Shown here piece by piece: positions 21,734-29,389 of a DNA stretch of 34,142 bases. Below the pieces are notes generated by a model. That model did not search any database, was not told where the DNA came from, and was given only the letters and a program-made list of their open reading frames with translations. The DNA comes from an uncultured bacterium (GTDB lineage Bacteria > Patescibacteriota > Minisyncoccia > Phycocordibacterales > UBA9973), in contig CAIVBM010000026.1 in NCBI GenBank assembly GCA_903904195.1, positions 1-34,142 of the forward strand, read 5' to 3'. The translations under genes were made by a program, and so were the position numbers. The stretch's first letter is position 1; every line of letters begins with the position of its first letter.

Positions 21734-22891
21734 ATGAAGAAAAAAGTAGTGTTTGTCGGGCTTTCAGGAGGGGTAGACTCTGCTGTCAGTGCGGCTTTAT
21801 TAAAAGAACAGGGCTATGAGGTTGTCGGAGTTTTTATTAAAACTTGGCATCCAGATTTTTTAGCTTGCAATGAAGGGGAGGAAAGGTTGGACGCTATGAG
21901 AGTCTCTGCGTATTTAGATATTCCATTTTTAACTTTTGATTTTAAGGATATTTATAAAAAAGAAGTTGCAGATTATATGATTAGTGAATATAAAGTTGGT
22001 AGAACTCCAAATCCTGATGTGATGTGTAATAAGGAAGTAAAATTTGGTGCGTTTTTGAAAAAGGCTATTTCAATGGGGGCAGATTATGTCGCAACGGGGC
22101 ATTATGCTATTTCAAATAGTGGGCTTGTCTTTTTTGGGTCGCTGTCTCCGCGTGTTCGCGGAGCGCTGCCTCTCGGCCCGTCGGCCTGCGAGACACCCAA
22201 AAAAGACAAGCCCACTATTTTTTTATTAAAAGGTGTTGATCCTTCAAAAGATCAAAGTTATTTTCTTTGGACACTAAAACAAGAGCAATTGAATAAAATT
22301 TTATTCCCAGTCGGTCATTTAAAGAAGACAGAAGTTAGAAAGCTAGCAGATAAATTTGGTCTTCCAGTAGCAGAGAAAAAGGACAGTCAGGGTATATGTT
22401 TTTTGGGTGATATAGATTTAAAAGAGTTCTTGAAACATTACATTAAATCTAAAAAAGGGAAAGTGTTAAATGAAAAAGGAGAAGAAATCGGATATCATAA
22501 TGGCGCAGTTTTTAATACTTTAGGAGAACGTCATGGTTTTACTGTCACTAAAAAAGGTCCGACAGATGGGCCATATTATATTGTTGGTAAAGATATTAAG
22601 AAAAATATTTTGTTTGTAAAACAGGGGACTCACAGCTCCCTAAATTCTTCAAATTCTATTCTTGCCCTTAAAGATGTGAATTGGATTTTTAAAACTCCAG
22701 AATTAAACAAAAAATACACAGCACAAATTCGTTATCATGGAGAATTTTTATCATGTACAATAAAAGCTGAAGGCCTTGAGCAAAAGCGAAGGGCGGAAAT
22801 AATATTTGATAAGCCGGTTTTAGTCGCTTCTGGTCAGTCTTGTGTTATATATGATAAAGATGTTTGTCTTGGTGGTGGAGTTGTAATTTAA
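21734..22891 (+). CDS. mnmA: tRNA-specific 2-thiouridylase MnmA with an in-frame palindromic insert
   Basis: 385 residues. PP-loop GLSGGVDSAVSA (9-20), NPDVMCNKEVKFG with C98, TGHYA (121-125), GVDPSKDQSYFLWTL, KKDSQGICFLGD with C222. The two cysteines carry out sulfur transfer and activation of U34 in Lys, Glu and Gln tRNAs, using sulfur from a cysteine desulfurase such as the one at 3216. Between TGHYAIS and LLKGVDPSKDQ, where homologues have about 8-10 residues, lies a stretch of about 36 (127-162) encoded by a large palindrome. The catalytic core is otherwise complete. Confidence 0.95.
   Translation: MKKKVVFVGLSGGVDSAVSAALLKEQGYEVVGVFIKTWHPDFLACNEGEERLDAMRVSAYLDIPFLTFDFKDIYKKEVADYMISEYKVGRTPNPDVMCNKEVKFGAFLKKAISMGADYVATGHYAISNSGLVFFGSLSPRVRGALPLGPSACETPKKDKPTIFLLKGVDPSKDQSYFLWTLKQEQLNKILFPVGHLKKTEVRKLADKFGLPVAEKKDSQGICFLGDIDLKEFLKHYIKSKKGKVLNEKGEEIGYHNGAVFNTLGERHGFTVTKKGPTDGPYYIVGKDIKKNILFVKQGTHSSLNSSNSILALKDVNWIFKTPELNKKYTAQIRYHGEFLSCTIKAEGLEQKRRAEIIFDKPVLVASGQSCVIYDKDVCLGGGVVI
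22114..22220 (+). repeat. Palindromic insert C inside mnmA: perfect 26-bp arms closing two inner hairpins
   Basis: The left arm 22114-22139 (begins AAATAGTGGGCTTGTC, ends TTTGGGT) is the exact reverse complement of the right arm 22195-22220. Inside are CTCCGCG-TGTT-CGCGGAG (22146-22163) and a second stem with TCTC/GAGA and GGCC/GGCC around CGTC (22171-22194). The whole folds as a three-way junction. It is rich in G/C compared with mnmA and is read through in frame as about 36 residues (SGLVFFGSLSPRVRGAL...). Confidence 0.85.
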
Positions 22892-22895
22892 ATTT

Positions 22896-23357
22896 ATGAA
22901 ATTAATCTCAATTAATATAGAAATAAATAGGCATTACGATACAGTTTTAAATTTTCTTAAAAAAGAAAAGCCTGATGTTGTTTGCCTCCAAGAAGTTTTA
23001 GAAGATGATCTTCCATTTCAGGTTGTGGATTTTTTGTTAAAATCTCTAGATTCTATGCCAGAGTTTGTTCTTTGCGGTGATACAAATGCTCCTCGTGGAA
23101 ATGAAACATTTAGTCGTCTAGCAACAAAATATAAAGATAATATTCCCGCAGAATATAAAACCAGTATTGATCAAAAATTACATAGAGTTAAAGGCATAAT
23201 GTTTATGGTAGATGGGCTTTTTACAACTTCTTCTTGTATTGCTTCAAACGTTAGATTGCAGGATGGAGTGAGTGATCATATGGCTGTCTTGGCTGAAATT
23301 GAAAAAAGTAGTATTTGCTTCTCTTTTTGTTATTTTTATTATAGAATATCTATATGA
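22896..23357 (+). CDS. Endonuclease/exonuclease/phosphatase-family protein with a large internal deletion
   Basis: 153 residues. It starts MKLISINIEINRHYDTVLNFL and KPDVVCLQEVLEDD, the first EEP block with the metal-binding Glu, then passes straight to VDFLLKSLDSMPEFVLCGDTNAPRGNETFSRL, the block with the catalytic GDxN, and ends with KGIMFMVDGLFTT...DGVSDHMAVLAEIE (SDH motif). Full EEP proteins have about 230-260 residues; the roughly 90-100 residues between the first and the GDxN blocks, including beta strands and active-site residues, are missing, with the joint near 23015-23035. The last 17 residues (SSICFSFCYFYYRISI) look like non-homologous read-out. It may be a decaying gene. The stop overlaps the mgtC-like start (ATGA). 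Confidence 0.7.
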   Translation: MKLISINIEINRHYDTVLNFLKKEKPDVVCLQEVLEDDLPFQVVDFLLKSLDSMPEFVLCGDTNAPRGNETFSRLATKYKDNIPAEYKTSIDQKLHRVKGIMFMVDGLFTTSSCIASNVRLQDGVSDHMAVLAEIEKSSICFSFCYFYYRISI

Positions 23358-23824
23358 ATGAATTTTTTACACAAAATGGTGAGGTTATTATAAGGTTAGT
23401 AATAGCAGTAGTTTGTGGATTAATAATAGGCGCAGAAAGGCTTTTGGTGCACAAGGAAGCTGGCATGAAAACGCATGCACTCGTAGCTATGGGCTCGGCT
23501 GTATTCGTTTTGATTTCTGAAGCCTTGGTGCAAAAGTATATAAACTTACCCGGATTAAATCCTACGATGATTCCTTCACAAATAATAGTTGGTGTTGGAT
23601 TTTTGGGTGCTGGGGCAATAATGCTTCAGGACTCTAGGTTAAAAGGTCTTACCACTGCTGGTGGGCTTTGGGTTACAGCTGGTATAGGTATGGCAGCTGG
23701 ACTTGGCTTTTTTAATTTAGCTTTAATTTCCACAATACTTGTATTGTTTGTTTTAATTATTGTTTATAGATTTGAAGGACCGATTAAAAAGATTTCCAAT
23801 GAGATAGATCCGAGTGAAAAATAA
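23354..23824 (+). CDS. MgtC/SapB-family membrane protein
   Basis: 156 residues with four hydrophobic helices. It shows the family core: RLVIAVVCGLIIGAERLLVHKEAGMKTHALVAMGSAVFVLIS, then QIIVGVGFLGAGAIMLQDSRLKGLTTAGGLWVTAGIGMAAGLGFF. These are the ExR, thR and GLTTAA-like motifs of MgtC/SapB; here TTAGG replaces TTAA. Only the membrane domain is present, without the C-terminal ACT-like domain of the pathogen MgtC. In the family, roles in Mg2+ limitation, membrane potential and ATP synthase control are reported; none can be assigned here. Overlaps the EEP stop by 4 bp. Confidence 0.92.
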   Translation: MNEFFTQNGEVIIRLVIAVVCGLIIGAERLLVHKEAGMKTHALVAMGSAVFVLISEALVQKYINLPGLNPTMIPSQIIVGVGFLGAGAIMLQDSRLKGLTTAGGLWVTAGIGMAAGLGFFNLALISTILVLFVLIIVYRFEGPIKKISNEIDPSEK

Positions 23825-23833
23825 TTAAAAAAA

Positions 23834-25474
23834 ATGGATTCCAGTGAGATTAGATCAAGATTTTTAAAATTTTTTGAAAAACGAGGGCATAAAATAATTC
23901 CTTCGTCTTCGCTTGTACCCGGAGATCCGACAGTTTTATTTACGACTGCAGGGATGCAACAGTTTAAGCCTTACTATACAAATCCAAAAGACGCAGACAA
24001 AGATTTTGGTAGTAGAAACATTACTACTGTTCAGAAATGCATTCGCACGGGGGACATAGATGAAGTGGGTGACGCTACGCACCTTACATTTTTTGAAATG
24101 TTGGGTAATTTTTCTTTTGGCGGATATGATAGAGGTGATGCTATTACTTATGCTCATGATTTTATTACAAAAGAATTAGGATTAGAAATTTCCTATGTGA
24201 CTTTTTATAAAGGTGAAGGTGTCGTACCGAGAGATGAAGAATCAAAAGGTATTTGGACTTCGCTAGGGGTAAAGGATATACGAGAAGATGGTAAAGACGT
24301 TTTTTGGGGGCCGACAGGGGGCTCTGGTCCATGTGGTCCAACGACTGAAATTTATTGCAAAAATGCAGATGGTCAAGATGTGGAAATTTGGAATATTGTT
24401 TTTAATGAATATTTTTGTGATGGTTCAAGAGAGAAATTAGACAAAGGTGAAGCTAAACTGAAAAAATTAGATGTGCTAGGTATTGATACTGGTATGGGTT
24501 TGGAAAGATTGCTTGCAACTGCTCAGAAAAAGAAAAATGTTTATGAGACTGATTTATTTAATAATGAGCAGGCCAAGGATGAACGCATTGTGGCTGATCA
24601 TATCAAGGCCGCATTATTTATGATTTCTGATGGAGTAATACCAGCAAATACAGGCCGAGGATATATTTTGCGAAGATTAATCAGACGAGCAGTTAGATTT
24701 TCTAAGCAATCGTTGGTTCAAGAAATTGAAAAAATTAAAAAAATATATAAAGGCGTTTATGAATTAAATGATAAGGGAGAGATAGAAAAAGAGGAAAGCA
24801 AGTTCAGAGAGACGTTGAATAAAGGATTAAAAGAATTTGAAAAGAATACTGATCCTTTTGTTTTATTTACTACTTACGGTTTTCCTATAGAACTAACTCT
24901 TGAACTTGCAAAAGAAAAAGGCAAGACAATTGATCTTGAAGATTTTAATAAAAAAATGGCTGAACACCAAAAACTATCCCAGACATCTTCTGCTGGTATG
25001 TTTAAAGGTGGCATGGCAAATCATAATGAAAAGACCATTAGACTTCACACTGCGCATCATCTGCTTTTGGCTGGATTACAGTCAGTTGTCGGTTCAAGTG
25101 TAAAACAAAAAGGAAGTAATATTACCGAAGAACGTTTACGTTTAGATTTTCTTTTTGATCGTAAATTAACTGATGAAGAAAAGAAGAAAGTTGAAGATTT
25201 TGTTAACGAAAAGATAGGACAGGGTTTAGATGTTGTACGAAAAGAAATGCCACTAGAAGAGGCAAAGAAAATAGGAGCAGAAATGGAATTTGGAGCAAAA
25301 TATCCAGATATTGTGTCCGTTTATTTTATAGAAGATAAGGATGGAAAGTCTGTTTCTAAAGAATTTTGTGGTGGTCCACATGTTAAAAGTACCAAAGAAT
25401 TAGGTCATTTTAAGATTCAAAAGGAAGAAGCCGTCGCAAAGGGGATAAGACGCATAAAAGCTGTACTCATATAA
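23834..25474 (+). CDS. alaS: Alanyl-tRNA synthetase lacking the C-terminal domain
   Basis: 546 residues against about 875 in E. coli. The class II catalytic core starts at SSEIRSRFLKFFEKRGH and includes FTTAGMQQFKPYY, GDATHLTFFEMLGNFSFGGY, GPTGGSGPCGPTTEIY and GIDTGMGLERL. The tRNA-recognition part is shortened (VADHIKAALFMISDGVIPANTGRGYILRRLIRRAVR). The editing domain is present with HTAHHLL and CGGPHV zinc/editing motifs, then the protein stops; the oligomerising C-Ala/DHHA1 part is absent. The protein looks intact otherwise, so this is a compact natural form and not a frameshift: no C-Ala reading frame follows. Confidence 0.96.
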   Translation: MDSSEIRSRFLKFFEKRGHKIIPSSSLVPGDPTVLFTTAGMQQFKPYYTNPKDADKDFGSRNITTVQKCIRTGDIDEVGDATHLTFFEMLGNFSFGGYDRGDAITYAHDFITKELGLEISYVTFYKGEGVVPRDEESKGIWTSLGVKDIREDGKDVFWGPTGGSGPCGPTTEIYCKNADGQDVEIWNIVFNEYFCDGSREKLDKGEAKLKKLDVLGIDTGMGLERLLATAQKKKNVYETDLFNNEQAKDERIVADHIKAALFMISDGVIPANTGRGYILRRLIRRAVRFSKQSLVQEIEKIKKIYKGVYELNDKGEIEKEESKFRETLNKGLKEFEKNTDPFVLFTTYGFPIELTLELAKEKGKTIDLEDFNKKMAEHQKLSQTSSAGMFKGGMANHNEKTIRLHTAHHLLLAGLQSVVGSSVKQKGSNITEERLRLDFLFDRKLTDEEKKKVEDFVNEKIGQGLDVVRKEMPLEEAKKIGAEMEFGAKYPDIVSVYFIEDKDGKSVSKEFCGGPHVKSTKELGHFKIQKEEAVAKGIRRIKAVLI

Positions 25475-25482
25475 TTCAGCTA

Positions 25483-25491
25483 TGGTATAAT
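25483..25491 (+). promoter_or_regulatory. Extended -10 promoter, predicted leaderless
   Basis: TGGTATAAT (25483-25491) lies just after the alaS stop, and the next ATG is at 25499, 7 nt further on. The nonamer is identical to that ahead of the pseudo-protease gene (4458-4466). Confidence 0.6.
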
Positions 25492-25498
25492 TAACTAG

Positions 25499-26683
25499 AT
25501 GAGATTTTTTTCGAAGGGAAAAAAGAAAGATAAGTTAATTTTGATTTTTGATGTAGGTTCTTCATCAGTAGGAGGGACGATTTTTTGGGCACAGAAATCA
25601 GGAATTCCTAAAATAGTTTTTTCAATACGTGAACCGATAGCTTTAGAAGACAATATTGAAGCAACTAGGTTTTTGTATTTAACTATGAAGTCTCTAGAGG
25701 TGGTCGCCAATAAAGCCCACAAGTCCGGTATTGGAGCACCAGATTCCATTTATTGTATTCTTTCCTCACCTTGGCATGTTTCTCAAACTAGAGTTATTAG
25801 GGTTGAGAAAAATACACCTTTTACATTTACTCCAAAGCTCGCTGTTGATTTGATAAATAAAGAAATATCTCTTTTTGAAAATGAATATTCCGCAAAATAT
25901 AATGACAATGGAAGTTCTGTCAGATCAATTGAATTTAAAAATATTAAAACTATGTTAAATGGCTATGAAACATCAAAGCCATTAGATCAAAAGACTAAAG
26001 AATTAGAAATGACGATTTTTGTTTCAATAAGTCCAGAACAAGTTCTTAAAAAAATAGAAAATACGATAATAAAATATTTTCATACCAAAGAAGTAAAGTT
26101 CTCTTCTTTTACATTGACTTCCTTTGCTATCGTTCGTGATATTTTTGTAAATCAAGAGAACTTTCTTTTGGTTGATATTGATGGGGAGATGACCGACATC
26201 TCAATGGTAAAAAATAACATATTACATGAATCAATTTCTTTTCCTTTAGGTCTTAATTTTATGGTGCGTAAAATTGCTGCTACATTTCATAGTTCACTTG
26301 ATGAAGCTAAATCCATTATTTCTCTTTTTAAAGATGGACATGCGACGCTGTCTGAAGTAAAGAAACTCTCACCTATTATGGAAAGTTTAAAACAAGAATG
26401 GCTAATAAAATTTCAAGAATCTTTGGCTAGTCTATCCAAAGACATTTCTGTTCCCGCAAATATCTATCTTGTGTCTGATAAAAAGATGGCTGATTTCTTT
26501 TCTGAAACAATTAAAACAGAACAGCTCAACCAATACACCCTCACTGAATCAAAATTTAAAATTGTCTTTTTAGACACAGAAATTTTCCACGAAATGGCAA
26601 CATTTAAAGGTGATATAACTCGTGATCCTGGTTTAACTATTGATTCCATTTATATTAATAGATATTTGGTTAATCCAGTCTAG
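25499..26683 (+). CDS. Actin-fold protein of the FtsA/PilM type
   Basis: 394 residues. ILIFDVGSSSVGGTIF (about 13-28) is the phosphate-1 loop and FLLVDIDGEMTDISMVKNNIL (about 221-241) the phosphate-2 loop of the actin/HSP70 superfamily; in between is a helical segment with several conserved hydrophobic positions. No C-terminal amphipathic FtsA helix is obvious. Divergent FtsA/PilM-like proteins of this kind in Parcubacteria come before a membrane-anchored protein, as here, recalling the PilM-PilN order. A cytosolic ATP-binding partner of an envelope assembly is likely. The adenosine-binding motif is not clear. Confidence 0.65.
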   Translation: MRFFSKGKKKDKLILIFDVGSSSVGGTIFWAQKSGIPKIVFSIREPIALEDNIEATRFLYLTMKSLEVVANKAHKSGIGAPDSIYCILSSPWHVSQTRVIRVEKNTPFTFTPKLAVDLINKEISLFENEYSAKYNDNGSSVRSIEFKNIKTMLNGYETSKPLDQKTKELEMTIFVSISPEQVLKKIENTIIKYFHTKEVKFSSFTLTSFAIVRDIFVNQENFLLVDIDGEMTDISMVKNNILHESISFPLGLNFMVRKIAATFHSSLDEAKSIISLFKDGHATLSEVKKLSPIMESLKQEWLIKFQESLASLSKDISVPANIYLVSDKKMADFFSETIKTEQLNQYTLTESKFKIVFLDTEIFHEMATFKGDITRDPGLTIDSIYINRYLVNPV

Positions 26684-26705
26684 TTTTGTTACTAAATAAA
26701 ATATT

Positions 26706-27998
26706 ATGTCAAAAAAATTACTGCAAGATATGGTAAAAGTGAAAAGTGTCAGTCGTAAAGTACAAGCTATTCCTAAAAGAGAAGCTGATGTTTCTTCAGA
26801 AAAAAGCTATGAACCTAGCATTGTATATAATATTTCAAACAAAAAGAAAAAGGGTGGATCCAGATATATGCTTTGGCTCGTGGCTTTTGTGTCTATATTA
26901 TTTTTTCTTTATAGTATTTCTCTTCTTTTTTCAAATGCAGAAATAGTAGTAAATCCAAAAATTAAAGATGTAACTTTAAATGAAAATCTATCCGCTGTAA
27001 AAAATGCTAGTGGAGAGGCTTTGCCTTTTGATTTGGTAATGTTGTCAGGTGAAGAAACAAAGACAGTAGTCGCCACAGATAGTAAAGATTTATTTTTAAG
27101 TTCAAAAGGAAAAATTTTACTTTACAATAATTTTAGTGCTACTCCTCAAAAACTCAACATAAATACTAGACTAGAGGGTTCAAATGGAAAAATTTATAAA
27201 ACATTATCAGCTGTAAATATCCCAGGGAAGGTTGGGAATATCCCAGGTAAAGTAGAAGTAGGAATATATGGTGCAGTGCCTGGTGTAGAATACGATAGTA
27301 CGCCACTTGATTTTAAGGTTTTGGGATTTAAAGGAACTCCTAAATATTTAAAGTTCTTTGGAAGAGGGGAAGGTAATATCTCCGGTGGCTTTAAGGGTAA
27401 ATCTCCTGTAGTTTCAGACGCTATAAAAATAAGCACGTTTACAGAATTAAAGGCATCATTAATGGTAAAACTTCTACAAAAGGCCACAGCCCCTGGCTTT
27501 ATTCTATTTAAAGATGCAGCTTTTTTGAACATAGATGGAGAAGATGTTCCTTTTGTTACTGGTGGTTCTACTAGTGTGCCCATAACTTTAAAAGGTACTC
27601 TGTATGGTTTCCTATTAAATGAAAATAAGTTAGTAAATAAAATAGTTACAGACAATATAGATAAATATGATGGTAGTGATGTATATATACAAAATATTAA
27701 TAATTTAACTTTTTCTCTAACATCTCCTCAGATAGATTTTTCTGCTAAAGATAATTCTTCCATTTTAAATTTACAAAATATAAATTTTAGTTTATCAGGT
27801 ACTGCAAAGATTGTTTGGAAAATAGACGAAAACAAACTCATAAATGATCTTCTTGGTAAATCAAAAAAAGATTTTAATCAGGTATTATTACAATACCCAA
27901 ACATCAGCTCAGCGCAGTCTACTTTTAGTCCTTTCTGGAGAATGTCTTTTCCTGATAAGAGTAAGAGTATAAAAGTGATAACAAACTATCCTCAGTAA
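26706..27998 (+). CDS. Bitopic membrane protein with a beta-rich outer region, partner of the actin-fold protein
   Basis: 430 residues: a cytosolic basic N-terminus (1-50), one membrane helix (about 53-74), then about 350 beta-rich residues outside. Blocks include NINTRLEGSNGKIYKTLSAV, a tandem NIPGKVG-NIPGKVE, EVGIYGAVPGVEYDSTPLDFKVLGFKGTPKYLKFFGR and GNISGGFKGKSPVVSD. The order strand-IPG-GxxEVxIxAxxPGxxYN resembles baseplate J-like domains, but I am not certain. It follows the actin-fold gene by 22 bp, so they probably form one operon. I do not recognise a named family. Confidence 0.5.
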   Translation: MSKKLLQDMVKVKSVSRKVQAIPKREADVSSEKSYEPSIVYNISNKKKKGGSRYMLWLVAFVSILFFLYSISLLFSNAEIVVNPKIKDVTLNENLSAVKNASGEALPFDLVMLSGEETKTVVATDSKDLFLSSKGKILLYNNFSATPQKLNINTRLEGSNGKIYKTLSAVNIPGKVGNIPGKVEVGIYGAVPGVEYDSTPLDFKVLGFKGTPKYLKFFGRGEGNISGGFKGKSPVVSDAIKISTFTELKASLMVKLLQKATAPGFILFKDAAFLNIDGEDVPFVTGGSTSVPITLKGTLYGFLLNENKLVNKIVTDNIDKYDGSDVYIQNINNLTFSLTSPQIDFSAKDNSSILNLQNINFSLSGTAKIVWKIDENKLINDLLGKSKKDFNQVLLQYPNISSAQSTFSPFWRMSFPDKSKSIKVITNYPQ

Positions 27999-28025
27999 TA
28001 TGACTTATTTCCCGTCTCTATAAAT

Positions 28026-28054
28026 TTGACATTATCACTTTATTTTACTATAGT
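28026..28054 (+). promoter_or_regulatory. Strong sigma70 promoter for infA and the following ribosomal genes
   Basis: TTGACA at 28026-28031 and TATAGT at 28049-28054 are separated by exactly 17 bp. The predicted start point is near 28061, only about 4 nt before the infA ATG (28065), so the transcript would have almost no leader. Confidence 0.75.
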
Positions 28055-28064
28055 TATATTCTAA

Positions 28065-28319
28065 ATGAGCGATCTAAAAAATGAAAAATTATTGACGGCG
28101 AGGGGAGTTATCACTGAAGCGTTGCCTTCTACCTTGTTTAGAGTAAAAATACCTGCCTCGACGCAAGGTGGGGAAGACAAAAATGAAGGAGAAAAGGAAA
28201 TTTTGGCATATTTGGGTGGAAAAATGCGTATGCATAGAATAAAAGTTTTAATAGGTGACAGTGTTGAAGTTGTGCTTGATCCATATGGAGGAAAAGGTAG
28301 AATTATAAAAAGGTTATAA
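28065..28319 (+). CDS. infA: Translation initiation factor IF-1 with a loop insertion
   Basis: 84 residues against the usual 71-73. The OB fold is visible: ARGVITEALPSTLFRVKI, EILAYLGGKMRMHRIKVLIGDSVEVVLDPYGGKGRIIKRL. Between strands 2 and 3, where most IF-1 proteins have ENGHxV, lies PASTQGGEDKNEGEKE, an acidic extension of about 10 residues. IF-1 sits in the 30S A site and aids IF-2 and IF-3. The gene starts the infA-rpmJ-rpsM-rpsK-rpsD-rpoA-rplQ cluster, the usual bacterial order. Confidence 0.95.
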   Translation: MSDLKNEKLLTARGVITEALPSTLFRVKIPASTQGGEDKNEGEKEILAYLGGKMRMHRIKVLIGDSVEVVLDPYGGKGRIIKRL

Positions 28320-28325
28320 AGGGGG

Positions 28326-28438
28326 TTGTCTTTTATTTAATAATAGTGTATTATAGTCATACGGTTTGAAAAAAGGAATATGTTGAAAAATAAGGGTTTT
28401 TTCCTTGTTTTTTTCTTTCGTTAAGTATTTTAAATAAT
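28326..28438 (+). promoter_or_regulatory. Promoter and T-rich hairpin leader ahead of rpmJ
   Basis: TTGTCT at 28326-28331 and TATTAT at 28349-28354 (17-bp spacer) predict a start near 28361, which leaves a leader of about 78 nt, the longest in the ribosomal cluster. Within it AAGGAA and TTCCTT can pair, and AAGG/CCTT closes an alternative small hairpin; both are followed by GTTTTTTTC. This resembles an attenuator, a possible feedback site for the ribosomal-protein operon. Structure is predicted by eye only. Confidence 0.4.
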
Positions 28439-28549
28439 ATGAAAATTAGATCAGCAGTAAAAAAAATTTGTGATAATTGTAAAATGGTAAGGCGTAAAAG
28501 GCACTTAAGGATAACTTGTTCTAACCCTAAACATAAACAAAAACAATAA
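28439..28549 (+). CDS. rpmJ: Ribosomal protein bL36
   Basis: A 36-residue frame: [20 protein letters not shown] and then [16 protein letters not shown]. The zinc ligands C11, C14, C27 and H32 are in the usual C-x2-C-x12-C-x4-H spacing of the zinc-bound form. The protein binds 23S rRNA in the 50S subunit. It lies in its normal place between infA and rpsM, 4 bp before the latter. Confidence 0.95.
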   Translation: MKIRSAVKKICDNCKMVRRKRHLRITCSNPKHKQKQ

Positions 28550-28553
28550 TTAA

Positions 28554-28934
28554 ATGAGAATACTTGGAATCACAATACCAAATGAAAAAAGACTTGAAAT
28601 TGGCCTAACCTGCCTTTATGGAATAGGTATTCCTCGTGCTCGTAAGATTCTAGACCAAGTCGGTATCGAACGTGGTAAGAAAGCAAAGGATTTGACCTTG
28701 GATGAAGAGAATAAAATCCGCGTAGTTATCGAAGGATTTTTAATAGAAGGAAACTTAAAGCGAGAAATTTCTGCAAACATCAAAAGATTGAAAGATATAA
28801 AGAGTTACCGAGGCATCCGTCATATGAAGAGGCTCCCAGTTCGTGGACAAAGAACAAAGACAAATTCTAGAACAGTCAGAGGTAATGTCAGAAAGACAAT
28901 GGCATCAGGTAAGAGAAAAGAAAGTAAGACATAA
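28554..28934 (+). CDS. rpsM: Ribosomal protein uS13
   Basis: 126 residues. Starts MRILGITIPNEKRLEIGLTCLYGIG, includes the GIPRARKIL helix-hairpin, and ends with the conserved SYRGIRHMKRLPVRGQRTKTNSRT block and a basic tail that reaches into the decoding region. It contacts 16S rRNA in the head, uS19 and the P-site tRNA. No Shine-Dalgarno sequence; the ATG follows AATAATTAA. Length typical. Confidence 0.97.
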   Translation: MRILGITIPNEKRLEIGLTCLYGIGIPRARKILDQVGIERGKKAKDLTLDEENKIRVVIEGFLIEGNLKREISANIKRLKDIKSYRGIRHMKRLPVRGQRTKTNSRTVRGNVRKTMASGKRKESKT

Positions 28935-28939
28935 AAAAA

Positions 28940-29374
28940 ATGGCAAAAGAAAAAACAGAAATTAAAAAAGAAGAAATCGTAGCAGAAGTAGACACAAAAA
29001 AAGCTGCTCCAAAAACTCCTAAGAAGAAAGTGACTTCAGGTATTCTTTCTATCGAAGCTACCTTCAATAATACAAAAGTTCTTTTTTCGGACAAAGGAGG
29101 TAACACATTATTTTGGTCAAGCGCAGGAAGTTTAGGATTTAGAGGTGCAAAAAAGGGAACACCATTCGCAGCTTCAAAAGTTGGCGACATAATCGGAAGC
29201 AAGGCAGCAGTATTAGGAGTAAAAGACGCAGATGTTGTGGTGTTAGGAGTTGGATCTGGTCGTGAACCCGCAATCCGAGCATTTATGGCTCATGGGATTG
29301 AAATCACTTCCGTTGCTGATGCGACACCAGTTCCACACAATGGACCACAAGCTAAAAAGCCACGAAGAGTATAA
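28940..29374 (+). CDS. rpsK: Ribosomal protein uS11
   Basis: 144 residues. A Lys/Glu/Ala-rich N-terminal extension of about 32 residues precedes the conserved domain (GILSIEATFNNTKVLFSD, SAGSLGFRGAKKGTPFAA, GVGSGREPAIRAFMAHGIEI, TPVPHNGPQAKKPRRV). Usual uS11 has about 129 residues. The usual PHNGCRPPKKRRV ending is PHNGPQAKKPRRV here. A platform protein of the 30S subunit. It follows rpsM by 5 bp. Confidence 0.97.
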   Translation: MAKEKTEIKKEEIVAEVDTKKAAPKTPKKKVTSGILSIEATFNNTKVLFSDKGGNTLFWSSAGSLGFRGAKKGTPFAASKVGDIIGSKAAVLGVKDADVVVLGVGSGREPAIRAFMAHGIEITSVADATPVPHNGPQAKKPRRV

Positions 29375-29389
29375 TAATTTTTTAATATT

